Below, piece after piece: positions 35,765-45,199 of a DNA stretch of 64,000 bases. Both the position numbers and the translations under genes were made by a program. Position 1 is the stretch's first letter, and each line of letters opens with the position of its first letter. The stretch lies in NCBI GenBank assembly GCA_913060495.1, contig CAJXRP010000003.1, forward strand, positions 62,001-126,000. Reading direction: 5' to 3'. The stretch comes from an uncultured Gammaproteobacteria bacterium. GTDB lineage: Bacteria; Pseudomonadota; Gammaproteobacteria; Pseudomonadales; Pseudohongiellaceae. The notes below the pieces were generated by a model, which was not told where the DNA came from, made no database searches, and saw only the letters and a program-made list of their open reading frames with translations.

Positions 35765-35792
35765 GAAGAAAGGGCAATTTAGCCCTTTCTTC
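35765..35792. terminator. Hairpin between SGNH-like and sulfatase genes
   Basis: A perfect 11-bp inverted repeat GAAGAAAGGGC / GCCCTTTCTTC with a 6-base loop. It follows the minus-strand SGNH-type gene (stop at 35817) and precedes the sulfatase start. Confidence 0.65.
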
Positions 35793-35816
35793 TTTCCTCT
35801 ATTTATTGAATCGCTG

Positions 35817-36749
35817 CTATCTTGCTGCGCTGCAGCGTTCAGGCTGAACGGGTTTTGGCAGCACTAGAGGCGCCGCTGTTACTCGGTTTTCGCTTGCTAG
35901 TTGATCGTATGCGGCTTGCTGAAGTCCTCTTACTTGAGTGCGAGACATGCCCAGTTCAAAGCCTGAGCATTCATTCTCTCCCAGTGAGCGCGGGTCTAAA
36001 CCGGTGAGGTTGCCGAAGACGACAAGCGCCTCGAGATAGTAGCCATAGTCGCTCGCGTGATAGTGATCCCAGGTCCAGAGGTCCATTAGATCTGTGTCGA
36101 TTCCATCATAGGGATTAGGATCTGCAATGCCACTTTCCATGGCTCGTGTCCAAGCTTGGCCAACACCGTTTACCGATTTAACCGCAGTAGCGCCGGCAGC
36201 GGCTGCATCGTATCCGGCGCGCACGTCTATCGCCATCTGCGCTATAGGCATTCCATTCCAAGGGCTGTCTGATCGATACACAAGGTCTGCCCGTGACCAA
36301 GTCGCAGTGAGAAACACCTCAACGTCAGGATTAAGACCTTGCAGGAAGTTCGCCATCTGCGCCGTGGTATCAATGAGCACAGCAGGATTGTTCGGGTTAT
36401 TGCTGTCTAGTGTGCTGAAGCCGTGCATGACAACTTTATCCCACGGGCGACGGCCGATTACGCCTAGCTTATTCTCAAGATGAAAATCTAGTCCGCTGCC
36501 ACCTCTAGTCTCTAGAGATACATCGTAGTCTAAGCCAGCCTGATCTGTGAAAGACTTAAAGAGAGCAGGAACACCGCCAATACCTTCGTTGTTGAGATCA
36601 GTCACTGAGTCAGCGCGGTAGAATTTCGCGGCTGAACCATAGGCATAGGTGAAGCTATTGCCTATAAACAATGCGCTGGTCTCTGCAAGGGCGTTGAGTG
36701 AGGTTAGTGCCACAATGAGAGTTGCAAATAGGGTAGTTAAATATTTCAT
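35817..36749 (-). CDS. Exported SGNH/GDSL-like hydrolase
   Basis: About 310 residues from the ATG at 36749, which follows AGGA by eight bases and opens the signal peptide (TTLFATLIVALTSLNALA). TSALFIGNSFTYAYGSA carries the block I Ser of SGNH esterases (GNS in place of GDS), and WTWDHYHASDYGYYLEAL fits the block V Asp-x-x-His. An internal GGSGLDF may be the oxyanion Gly. The protein is probably a periplasmic esterase; substrate unknown. It lies between the sulfatase and dipeptidase genes on the same strand. Confidence 0.72.
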   Translation of the reverse strand: MKYLTTLFATLIVALTSLNALAETSALFIGNSFTYAYGSAAKFYRADSVTDLNNEGIGGVPALFKSFTDQAGLDYDVSLETRGGSGLDFHLENKLGVIGRRPWDKVVMHGFSTLDSNNPNNPAVLIDTTAQMANFLQGLNPDVEVFLTATWSRADLVYRSDSPWNGMPIAQMAIDVRAGYDAAAAGATAVKSVNGVGQAWTRAMESGIADPNPYDGIDTDLMDLWTWDHYHASDYGYYLEALVVFGNLTGLDPRSLGENECSGFELGMSRTQVRGLQQAAYDQLASENRVTAAPLVLPKPVQPERCSAAR

Positions 36750-36848
36750 TGATGAATCCTTTTTCTTATTAGTCCAATGACGTTGAAAGCAAGAATAAAA
36801 GCTAACCGCGCCCAAGTCTATATTTGGAATGGGCGCAGTCCTGCTGTT

Positions 36849-38135
36849 CTACTTAGCGGCGGCATCCAAAATGCGTAGAAAATTACCGCTCCAAATTTTA
36901 TTGATGTCTGCTGCGGAATAGCCGTTCTCCAATAAGCCTTCTGTAAGGTTCATCGCTTCACTGGCATCGTTGTAGTCATCTATTCCACTGCCGTGATTGA
37001 AATCGTTGCCTATGCCTACATGATCGATGCCGATGCGATTAACGATGTAATCGATATGCTCGATCATATTATCTGTTGTTGCTGGTCCTAGAAGCTCGCT
37101 AACTGCAGCAGTAAAGGCAGATCTTTCGGCAAGGTCATCAATCTCCCAATACAGTTCAAAAGGGTAATTGTATTCTTCCGAAATGCCTGCCTCTCGTCGT
37201 AAGCTGACTAGAGCATCTATAAATTCAGGTTCGGAGATATTAATTAGATAGCCTTTAAACGCAGCGACGTGAATGACGCCACCGTTCTCACCAATGCGAT
37301 CAATCTCTTCATCGCTAAGATTGCGAGTCACGTCAGAGACAGTCTTCGCGTTCGAATGACTGGCTATTATTGGGGAGCTCGTTAATTCGAGCACTTGCTG
37401 AGTTGCTGCTTTGGATAATTGAGAAACATCTACGAGCGCGCCGAGAGCATTGATCCTTTCGACGGCAGCTACGCCTAAGGGGGACAATCCGCCGTGCTCT
37501 TCGGTAACTTCAAAGGCGCCGGTTTCACCGCTAAATTCTGGCCGTGAAGAATCAGAGAAAGCATTGTGGCCAAGATGGTTGAGGCCGAAGATTCGCACAC
37601 CCTCAGCGTAGAACTCATCTATTGCAGAAACATTTCCTTGTAGTGAGCGGGCATTTTGAAACCCGAGTATATAGGCAGACTTTCCGGCTTCATGAGCAGC
37701 AAGAATTTCGCTGGAAGTAGTCGCGATCACTGCTTGACCCTGACTTTCTTCTACCAGAGTGTGCACGGCCGCTATCTTCTCATCAGCCTCCGCTCTAGCT
37801 GCGGCATCACCTTCCTCAGTTCTAGGTCCTGGACCAACAGCCACTGACATGACTACGGCATCGACACCGCCGGCACGCATCTTTGCGAGATCTACCTTCG
37901 AAGTGCCATCGGCACTCATGTAAGCCCTCGACGTTGAGGGAATTACGATGTCGGCATGGGCATCTAAGACCAGACTAGCTGCATGAATCTCAGCAGCGGA
38001 GGGGCTAGCAATAGTGTTCGCAGATTCTGTTGCTACGGAAGTAGGTTCGTTATCTGAGCATGACGCTAAGCCGGCGAGAACGAAAGAAAGCAATAGGCTC
38101 TTACGAACTAGCCCCGAGGTATTTAGGTGTGGCAT
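36849..38135 (-). CDS. M19 membrane dipeptidase-like lipoprotein
   Basis: A 428-residue renal-dipeptidase family protein. A lipobox is seen in LLSFVLAGLASC. Metal residues include LVLDAHADIV near the N-terminus, HLGHNAFSD, IASHSNAKTVSDVTRNL and GIGNDFNHG. It would cleave dipeptides, possibly with D-residues, in the periplasm. The MFS gene upstream at 38172 is on the same strand 36 bases away and may import the products. Confidence 0.88.
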   Translation of the reverse strand: MPHLNTSGLVRKSLLLSFVLAGLASCSDNEPTSVATESANTIASPSAAEIHAASLVLDAHADIVIPSTSRAYMSADGTSKVDLAKMRAGGVDAVVMSVAVGPGPRTEEGDAAARAEADEKIAAVHTLVEESQGQAVIATTSSEILAAHEAGKSAYILGFQNARSLQGNVSAIDEFYAEGVRIFGLNHLGHNAFSDSSRPEFSGETGAFEVTEEHGGLSPLGVAAVERINALGALVDVSQLSKAATQQVLELTSSPIIASHSNAKTVSDVTRNLSDEEIDRIGENGGVIHVAAFKGYLINISEPEFIDALVSLRREAGISEEYNYPFELYWEIDDLAERSAFTAAVSELLGPATTDNMIEHIDYIVNRIGIDHVGIGNDFNHGSGIDDYNDASEAMNLTEGLLENGYSAADINKIWSGNFLRILDAAAK

Positions 38136-38171
38136 CTTCTAACTCCAAAATTTTTGATGGTGCTGCGTATT

Positions 38172-39503
38172 TTATTCAGGTGCCATCTTTAAGTCTTCCC
38201 GCAAGGTTCTTGAGGCGAGATAAAAGTGAACGGCGGACCAAATATTTACAGTAGGAAGAAGAATCAACATTGCATAACGTAGAGACTCAACGCCCATAGA
38301 AGGTGTAAGCAGGTCACTTAAAAAGCCGATACCGAATGGCCCCAGGCCTAGACCAATAATGTTGATTATAAGAAATAGAATGGCGGAGGCAGTTGAGCGC
38401 CAACGCAGGCCCACAAGTGCATGGGTAGTGGCTATAGAATTACCTAGGTACACGTTTTGAAGTGTGCCCGGAATAAATATGAGCATGAGAGCAATGTATT
38501 GATTGCCAGTCAGGAAGGCTACAATCATTGGCGGAACACAAAGCGCTGTTGCTATGCCGGGTATCCATTGATACCAGCGCTTGTCTTTTTTGCCGAGTTT
38601 GTCTCCTAGTATGCCGCCAATTAGGACGCCGATAGCGCCAAATAATCCGGTAGACAGTGCAAGCCAAGTACCTAATTCTCCAGTGCTCATTTCATGACTT
38701 CGAATAAAAAAGGAAGCGATCCAGTTTACCGTGCCATATCCAGCGAAGGCATTCAGTCCGCAGGCAAATGCCATGTGTCGAAAAGTTTTTCGCTTCCACA
38801 ACAGTGTTACCACTTCTTTGAAAGGAACTTGAGTTTCGGACGCAGTTCTATTCTCCATTAATCCGCGAACAGGTTCGCGAACAGTTGTTCGCACAAGGAT
38901 TGCGAGTAACACTCCAGGAATGCCAACGACCATGAACGCAATCCGCCATCCAAAGAATTCGTTGAGCCAGCCACCGAAAAGAAAGCCGAATAAGATGCCG
39001 AGGTTTACACCGGTGGAATAAAATGCGAGGGCGCTCGCTCTTCTTTCCGGTGGGAAGATATCTGAAACAATAGAGTGGGAGGGAGGGCTTCCGCCGGCTT
39101 CGCCGACACCTACACCTATTCTTGCTGCAAGTAGCTGTCCGTAATTCTGCACCAGGCCGCTTACCGCCGTCATTGCACTCCATAAGCCAACAGACACGGC
39201 AACAATGTTTCTTCGATTGCTGCGATCGGCAAAGCGTGCGATGGGAATTCCTGCGGTTACGTAGAACATCGCGAATGCGAACCCGGTGAGTAAACCAAGC
39301 TGGCTATCAGACAGTGAGAGATCGACCTTGATCGATTCCTGGAGGATAGAAAGCAGCTGTCTGTCGATAAAGTTAAAGGTGTAAACGAGGGTCAGTACTA
39401 CTAGTGCGTAGTTCCGAGCGCTCGGGTTTGCATAGGGATTTACCAGGGGTGGCACAGGAGGAATTTTGCTTGTTTCAGCGCCACTTTCGGTGTGATCGGT
39501 CAT
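38172..39503 (-). CDS. MFS transporter (Spns/hexuronate-type)
   Basis: A 443-residue 12-helix transporter. FNFIDRQLLSILQESIKVDLSLSD (shown: FIDRQLLSILQ), GIPIARFADRSNRRN and GVGEAGGSPPSHSIVSDIFPPERR are typical of the spinster-like MFS group widespread in marine proteobacteria. Substrate unknown. Probably cotranscribed with the M19 dipeptidase. Confidence 0.87.
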   Translation of the reverse strand: MTDHTESGAETSKIPPVPPLVNPYANPSARNYALVVLTLVYTFNFIDRQLLSILQESIKVDLSLSDSQLGLLTGFAFAMFYVTAGIPIARFADRSNRRNIVAVSVGLWSAMTAVSGLVQNYGQLLAARIGVGVGEAGGSPPSHSIVSDIFPPERRASALAFYSTGVNLGILFGFLFGGWLNEFFGWRIAFMVVGIPGVLLAILVRTTVREPVRGLMENRTASETQVPFKEVVTLLWKRKTFRHMAFACGLNAFAGYGTVNWIASFFIRSHEMSTGELGTWLALSTGLFGAIGVLIGGILGDKLGKKDKRWYQWIPGIATALCVPPMIVAFLTGNQYIALMLIFIPGTLQNVYLGNSIATTHALVGLRWRSTASAILFLIINIIGLGLGPFGIGFLSDLLTPSMGVESLRYAMLILLPTVNIWSAVHFYLASRTLREDLKMAPE

Positions 39504-39670
39504 AGCAGGCCCTTATTTTTTTTCTTATAGATTAGGAGTTCACTGAGAATAATCGGGCTTAAGTCAAAAATATAGCTAATTCTAAGCCGGAATTTTTTTG
39601 TACATTGCTCGGGTATTGTGAATAATGCTTGGTCAGAGAATAAAATAGCCCATTTAATGGAGAAAAGACG

Positions 39671-41386
39671 GTGAATCTAAGAGCCCTTCTACAAAAATCC
39701 TTGCTAGCCCTTTCACTACTCCCGACGCTGCTGCTGGCAGCAGATCGGGTGGGCGATTTCTCTTTGTTGGATCAGGATGGCTATTTCCATCAAATGAGCT
39801 GGTATGACAACAATCAGGCTATTGTCCTATTGGTGCAGGCTACTGGAGATACTGCGGCGCAAAGTGTATTGGCTGACTTCGATTCACTTAGGTCCAATTT
39901 CGAGAATCAGGACATCGAATTTTTCATGATAAACCCGCTAGGTCTGAAAGACCGTGATGCGGTGAGGGCAGAACTGGAGGCACTGAATATTGATGTGCCG
40001 GTGTTAATGGATGACGCAAGGTTGATATCCGAGGCGCTGGGTATCGATAAGATCGGCGAAATTTTAGTCTATAACCCGAAGTCTTTTACACTTATGTTTC
40101 GAGGGCCTATGGGGGCGGAATTAACTACTGCATTGACTGACATTATTGCTGGTAAAGATCTACAGACTGCCCAGGTAGCGAGCACTGGCACGCCCGTAAG
40201 CTATCCGATCAGGACTGCCCACCAACAGCAGACACCCTCCTACGAGAAGGAAATAGGCCCTATCATTGCGCAGAACTGCGCGACCTGCCATCGAGAGGGT
40301 GGAATAGCTCCTTTCGCACTCGACAGCCACACCATGGTAATGGGTTGGTCGCAGATGATACGCGAGGTCTTGATGACCAAGCGTATGCCGCCGGGGCAAA
40401 TAGATTCCCATATTGGAGACTTCATAAACGATATGGTGTTGGCAGATGAAGATGCACAGAAAATAGTTCACTGGATTGAGGCGGGCTCGCCTAAAGATGG
40501 AAGCACTGATCCACTGACCGAGTTAGTTTGGCCGGGAACGGAGTGGGCTTTCGGAGAGCCAGACTACATCGTCGAGATTCCCGAGCAGAGTATTCCTGCT
40601 ACCGGCGTTCTCGACTACCGCAATGTCATGGTGGAGTTGGATCTCGAGGAAGACCGTTGGGTGCGAGCTAGTCAATATATCCCTGGCGACCACACGGTGC
40701 TGCACCATACGCTACATAGCTTGATAGCGCCGGGTGAAACTCGCGGTGGTTCACTGTTGGGTGGTGAGCCAGACCGGCCTGATATAGCGCCTTATATTCC
40801 GGGTCAGGCGCCCCGCATGGAACCGCCGAATACAGGAGGCCTGTTGAAGGCTGGCACAAGAATCGCGATGCAAATGCACTATACAACCACAGGCAAGGAA
40901 TCAGTCGATGCGAGCCGCATAGGCATTTGGTTCTACCCCAAGGGCTTTGTGCCTGAAGAAAGAATGTCTGGACAGTGTGCCTGTCACTTCACGCCGACCT
41001 GGGTGAATATTCCGCCGTTGGATCCAGATTACGAGATGACCCAGTCATTCACTATAGAGAAAGATGCAAAACTTTTTGCCTTCACGCCACATATGCATTT
41101 CCGCGGCAAGCGTATGCGCTTCTACGCCGAGTATCCAGATGGTACCAGCGAAGAGTTAATCAACATCGCGAACTATAATTACAACTGGCAGCTGGCCTAT
41201 ACCTATAGGGAGCCGAAGCCCGTACCTGCGGGAACGGTGATTACCGCGACAGGTGCTTTTGACAATTCAGAGCAAAATAAGATGAACCCCGATCCTCACC
41301 GTTCTGTTCCGTGGGGCTTGCAAAGCTGGGACGAGATGTTCTTTGGTGCGGCCGACTGGAAGTACGTAGACCAGAGCGGAAATTAG
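39671..41386 (+). CDS. Redoxin-like / cytochrome c / copper type II monooxygenase three-domain protein
   Basis: A 571-residue exported protein from GTG at 39671 (GGAG nine bases upstream). After a signal peptide come: a thioredoxin/peroxiredoxin-like domain (about 25-165) without the CxxC cysteines (QATGDTAAQSV at the site); a cytochrome c-like segment with CATCH (about 200-270, plus KRMPPGQID as distal Met region); and a PHM/DBM-like region (about 285-565) with candidate copper ligands HHTLH, MQMHYTTTG, HMHFRGKRM and a Met in QNKMNPD. A CACHF sequence is not a standard heme site. The arrangement suggests that the heme feeds electrons to a copper hydroxylase. The substrate is unknown. A hairpin at 41402 may end the transcript. 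Confidence 0.82.
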   Translation: MNLRALLQKSLLALSLLPTLLLAADRVGDFSLLDQDGYFHQMSWYDNNQAIVLLVQATGDTAAQSVLADFDSLRSNFENQDIEFFMINPLGLKDRDAVRAELEALNIDVPVLMDDARLISEALGIDKIGEILVYNPKSFTLMFRGPMGAELTTALTDIIAGKDLQTAQVASTGTPVSYPIRTAHQQQTPSYEKEIGPIIAQNCATCHREGGIAPFALDSHTMVMGWSQMIREVLMTKRMPPGQIDSHIGDFINDMVLADEDAQKIVHWIEAGSPKDGSTDPLTELVWPGTEWAFGEPDYIVEIPEQSIPATGVLDYRNVMVELDLEEDRWVRASQYIPGDHTVLHHTLHSLIAPGETRGGSLLGGEPDRPDIAPYIPGQAPRMEPPNTGGLLKAGTRIAMQMHYTTTGKESVDASRIGIWFYPKGFVPEERMSGQCACHFTPTWVNIPPLDPDYEMTQSFTIEKDAKLFAFTPHMHFRGKRMRFYAEYPDGTSEELINIANYNYNWQLAYTYREPKPVPAGTVITATGAFDNSEQNKMNPDPHRSVPWGLQSWDEMFFGAADWKYVDQSGN

Positions 41387-41401
41387 CCTCCGTCCACGAC
41401 G

Positions 41402-41430
41402 CGCACGGTAAGTTCATTTGCCGTGCGTTT
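41402..41430 (+). terminator. Possible terminator
   Basis: CGCACGGTAA pairs with TTGCCGTGCG (one G-T wobble) around a 6-base loop and is followed by three T, 15 bases after the monooxygenase stop codon. Confidence 0.5.
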
Positions 41431-41637
41431 CTGCCTGCCTTCCTAGGCTCGGCAATGGCTCCCAGCATTGACCCCTGCCGCTCAAAGCGGCCATCTGTTA
41501 TCCCGCTTACTTCGTCATCGTAATTACCGATGATGCCTATCGATATATATCGTTATACCGATTAACTCCAAGTCTGTAACTTAAGCTCGTAGGCTTTACT
41601 CAATTTACTTTACAGAGCAGTAACGGAGGCAATTCCA

Positions 41638-43860
41638 ATGCTTAAGACAAACTTATCGAAACTATCAATAGCCTTTCTTGGGCTATTTGCGATTGCGCCA
41701 GTTCATCTGGCGAGCGCCCAAGATCAGGTGCCAACTAACGACTATTGGTGGCCCAATCGACTTAGCCTAGAGCCGCTTCGTCAGAATCCTTTAGCGTCTG
41801 ATCCTTTGAGGGGCGAATTCAACTATGCAGAGGCGTTCGCTAGCCTTGATCTTCAGGCAGTAACAGCTGACCTAGAGCAGTTGATGACCACATCGCAAGA
41901 CTGGTGGCCGGCAGATTTCGGACATTACGGGCCGTTCTTCATACGTATGGCTTGGCACAGTGCGGGGACCTATAGATCTATCGATGGGCGCGGCGGTGCC
42001 GATGGCGGTATGCAGCGCTTTGCTCCGCTGAATAGCTGGCCAGACAACGCTAATCTAGATAAGGCGCGTTTACTACTGTTACCGATCAAACAGAAATACG
42101 GTCGCAATATTTCATGGGCTGACCTTATGATCCTCGCGGGCACGGTAGCTATGGACTCCATGGGTTTTGAAACTTTGGGATTCGCCGGCGGACGAGTAGA
42201 TGCATGGGAGGCTGAAGAGGTTAATTGGGGCCCAGAGGGCGAATGGCTTGCTGCTGATCGTCGTAATGACCGAGGTGAACTCGAAGGCGCATTGGGCGCA
42301 GTTCAGATGGGTCTAATCTATGTAAATCCGGAAGGCCCAGGAGGAAATCCTGATCCGCAAGCAGCTGCCGATGCGATTCGCGAAGCGTTTGCACGAATGG
42401 CGATGAACGATGAAGAGACAGTTGCGCTTATCGCTGGAGGTCACACCTTCGGTAAGGCGCACGGTGCTGCACGTCCTGATGAATACGTAGACGTTGAGCC
42501 GGAGGCTGCAAGCATTGAGCAACAAGGTCTAGGCTGGAAGAACAGCTATGGCAGCGGAAATGGTGGCGACACTATAACGAGTGGATTGGAAGGTGCTTGG
42601 ACAATCGACCCCGCGGCATGGACACATAACTATCTGCAGAACTTGTATGGCTACGAGTGGGTGCAGACGCGAAGTCCGGCCGGCGCTATTCAGTGGGAGC
42701 CTGCAGAAGGCGCAGCTTCCAATTTAGTGCCTGATGCCCATGACTCGTCAAAGCGTCATGCACCGATGATGTTTACAACTGATCTCGCGCTCAAGGTTGA
42801 TCCAGCTTACCGTGCTATTACGACACGTTGGCTCGAGAATCCAGAGCAGTTTGAAGATGCGTTTGCTCGGGCTTGGTTCAAGCTTACGCACCGAGATATG
42901 GGGCCAAATTCTCGTTATCTAGGCGACCTGGCGCCAAGCCAAGAATTTGTTTGGCAGGATCCAATTCCTGAGGTTGATCATAGCCTCGTAAGCAACCGCG
43001 ACGTGAGTCGTCTAAAGCGCGAGATCTTAGACTCTGGTTTAAGTACCGCAGAACTAGTTCGAGCCGCTTGGGCTTCGGCATCCACTTACCGTGATACGGA
43101 TATGCGCGGTGGAGCTAACGGCGCACGTGTTCGATTGGTGCCACAGAAGAATTGGTCTGCTAATGATCCACAGGAACTAGCGCGAGTTCTCGATGTGCTC
43201 AGCTCGATTCAGAGCGAGTTCAATGAGAGAAACTCACGTAAGCAGGTGTCCCTCGCGGACTTAGTGGTGCTTGCAGGTAATGCTGCAATCGAGCAGGCGG
43301 CAGAGCAGGGTGGCCATAGTGTAGAGCTTGGGTTTGTTGCTGGCCGCGGCGATGCGACGCAGGAAAATACCGATGTGAATTCCTTTTCGCTACTTGAGCC
43401 GACAGCCGATGGTTTTCGCAACTATTTTGCAGTAGGTAACTCGCGCTCACCGGCCGAGATGCTAATAGAGAAGGCTGCATTACTCAAACTGACTGTGCCT
43501 GAGATGGCGGCGTTAGTTGGAGGCATGCGAGCTCTTGATGCTAATGCAGGACAATCAAAGCACGGTGTCTTCACCAATCAGCCGGGCACGCTAACGAATG
43601 ACTTCTTCGTCAACCTGATAGACGTTGACGTAGTGTGGAGCAAATCTTCAACAGAGGAAGGCATTTTTGAAGGACGTGATAGAGCCACGAGCCAATTGAA
43701 GTGGACGGCGACACCTGCCGATCTTATCTTTGGCTCGAACTCTGAGCTACGTGCAATCGCTGAGTTCTACGCGTCGGAAGATTCGGAGCAACAGTTTGTG
43801 CAAGACTTTGTTAGCGCATGGACGAAAGTCATGATGCTCGATCGTTTTGATCTGATGTAA
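41638..43860 (+). CDS. katG: Exported catalase-peroxidase KatG
   Basis: A 740-residue bifunctional catalase-peroxidase that breaks down hydrogen peroxide. Distal residues are in [12 protein letters not shown] (Arg, Trp, His), the proximal heme His in [11 protein letters not shown], and the Trp-Tyr-Met crosslink partners are the distal Trp, Tyr in [11 protein letters not shown] and Met in ARMAMND. Both the N-terminal heme domain and the C-terminal heme-less domain are complete. A Sec signal peptide ([20 protein letters not shown]) marks it as periplasmic, as in the KatP/KatG2 class. GGAGG eight bases upstream supports the start. No oxyR is adjacent. Confidence 0.96.
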   Translation: MLKTNLSKLSIAFLGLFAIAPVHLASAQDQVPTNDYWWPNRLSLEPLRQNPLASDPLRGEFNYAEAFASLDLQAVTADLEQLMTTSQDWWPADFGHYGPFFIRMAWHSAGTYRSIDGRGGADGGMQRFAPLNSWPDNANLDKARLLLLPIKQKYGRNISWADLMILAGTVAMDSMGFETLGFAGGRVDAWEAEEVNWGPEGEWLAADRRNDRGELEGALGAVQMGLIYVNPEGPGGNPDPQAAADAIREAFARMAMNDEETVALIAGGHTFGKAHGAARPDEYVDVEPEAASIEQQGLGWKNSYGSGNGGDTITSGLEGAWTIDPAAWTHNYLQNLYGYEWVQTRSPAGAIQWEPAEGAASNLVPDAHDSSKRHAPMMFTTDLALKVDPAYRAITTRWLENPEQFEDAFARAWFKLTHRDMGPNSRYLGDLAPSQEFVWQDPIPEVDHSLVSNRDVSRLKREILDSGLSTAELVRAAWASASTYRDTDMRGGANGARVRLVPQKNWSANDPQELARVLDVLSSIQSEFNERNSRKQVSLADLVVLAGNAAIEQAAEQGGHSVELGFVAGRGDATQENTDVNSFSLLEPTADGFRNYFAVGNSRSPAEMLIEKAALLKLTVPEMAALVGGMRALDANAGQSKHGVFTNQPGTLTNDFFVNLIDVDVVWSKSSTEEGIFEGRDRATSQLKWTATPADLIFGSNSELRAIAEFYASEDSEQQFVQDFVSAWTKVMMLDRFDLM

Positions 43861-43888
43861 GCGGTAAGGTTTAGTACTACCGTTGTTG

Positions 43889-43919
43889 AGCCGGCGTTCT
43901 AATGGAGCGCCGGCTTTTT
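43889..43919 (+). terminator. Rho-independent terminator of katG
   Basis: AGCCGGCG / CGCCGGCT stem with an 11-base loop and a T run to 43919, 28 bases after the katG stop. Confidence 0.85.
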
Positions 43920-43966
43920 CTTGCCCTGTATTGTCTCAAGGGGATGCAGTTAGTAACAGTGAGGCG

Positions 43967-44009
43967 AAAAAAAGGGGGCGGATAGACTAAGTCAGTCTTT
44001 CCGCCCCCT
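43967..44009 (-). terminator. Rho-independent terminator of TorF-like porin gene
   Basis: On the minus strand a long stem (GGGGGCGGA / TCCGCCCCC as read on the plus strand, extended inside by AGACT/AGTCT) is followed by seven T. It lies about 65 bases past the porin gene stop. Confidence 0.85.
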
Positions 44010-44073
44010 CTGTTCTTTGTACTAATTTGTAGCTAGAAATTCTTCGCCTGTGGCTACGAATTTTTCTAAATAC

Positions 44074-44784
44074 TTATAGCTCGAAGTCCATGCTGTAGCC
44101 AACTACGAATTTAATTTCGTCGTTGTCTAGGGCGTCAGGGCCGGCATCGTCTAGATCAGTAGAAGTGATCATGAAGCTGAAGCCGTCTTTGGCTACAGAG
44201 ACATTATAGTCGGTGTAGTCTCCGGGTACGCCATTAAAGGCCTCAGAGAAATCACCTTCGTGATGACCGATATGAAAGCCTAGCTCAACACCATTGCCGA
44301 TTTCAGTAGCGTAGTCAGCGTAAAGATATGTCGCCTCACCGAAACCGAAATCCTGACCAACACCTTCGTCGGCTTCAGTATTCGCTAGAACATTCAAGCC
44401 TAGAGTGAATGCACCAATACCGATCGAACCGTAGAGTTCACCGAAGTCGAACTCGGCTTCTGCGTCATAGTTGTAGTAAAGGTAACCGATGTCGTAGCTA
44501 ATTCCACCTGCTTCGCCAGCGAAGCCTCCATAGATGTCATGCTCATAGGAATATACGTCGTCGGCTGCATAGCTGACGTTTGAGGCCCAGGTGCCAACAT
44601 AAAAGCCGCTGTCAGCTGCGTAATCGATACCGCCAGAAATAGCACCTTCGTTTATTGACTGAGTCAGGCCGCGCCAGATGTAGTTGTTAGAGGCTGCGAA
44701 GTTGGCTGACCATTCATCTGCTTGTACGGTGCCGGCTGAAAGCAAGAGTCCCGCCGCGGCGAGTGAAAGAATTCGTGAGTTCAT
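44074..44784 (-). CDS. TorF family putative porin
   Basis: A 236-residue outer-membrane beta-barrel protein of the TIGR02001/TorF type. Signal peptide (ILSLAAAGLLLSAGTVQA), then SANFAASNNYIWRGLTQS, the start typical of the family, followed by short alternating strands and a C-terminal FVVGYSMDFEL-like end. Acidic residues are frequent in the loops. Probably a general porin; a strong terminator follows. Confidence 0.85.
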   Translation of the reverse strand: MNSRILSLAAAGLLLSAGTVQADEWSANFAASNNYIWRGLTQSINEGAISGGIDYAADSGFYVGTWASNVSYAADDVYSYEHDIYGGFAGEAGGISYDIGYLYYNYDAEAEFDFGELYGSIGIGAFTLGLNVLANTEADEGVGQDFGFGEATYLYADYATEIGNGVELGFHIGHHEGDFSEAFNGVPGDYTDYNVSVAKDGFSFMITSTDLDDAGPDALDNDEIKFVVGYSMDFEL

Positions 44785-45199
44785 GTCTTGTGTTATCCCT
44801 TTGTTGATAGTGGTGAGGGGTGATCATTTCCACCCGCTACAAGGTATTTAGCAAGAGCTGTGCCAAGGCTGGAAAACCTAGGAATTTGCGTGATTCTGAA
44901 TCATAAGAGGGCAAAATTTGCCGAAATCGCTCTACATTGGTGCGTTAAATTGCTGCGCCGCTTCTAAATGGGGCGCTTAGCAACAATACTGAGCATATCG
45001 ATGCGCCCAGTATTGTAGGCAGGCCGAAAGCGGCGCGCAGATTGTTAAATTAGTGAAGCAGGGAGATGTCGAATGGAGTCTGGAGGGCGTCAGATCGACG
45101 CTGAGCGGAGTAGTTTAATGGGTAGCCCTCAAGCCTGAGCGCTACCCATTTGTTGATGCTTTGTGTCGGCGTGATTAGCTCTAATAAGCAATTACACAA
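44785..45199. other. 415-base intergenic region with several inverted repeats
   Basis: No gene is visible. The region holds ACAATACTG / CAGTATTGT (44983-45016), an outer pair GCGCCGCTT / AAGCGGCGC (44955-44963 with 45028-45036) and AATGGGTAGC / GCTACCCATT (45117-45126 with 45141-45150). The last may end the FMN oxidase transcript on the minus strand. The first two can form a nested structure, see findings. Confidence 0.6.
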
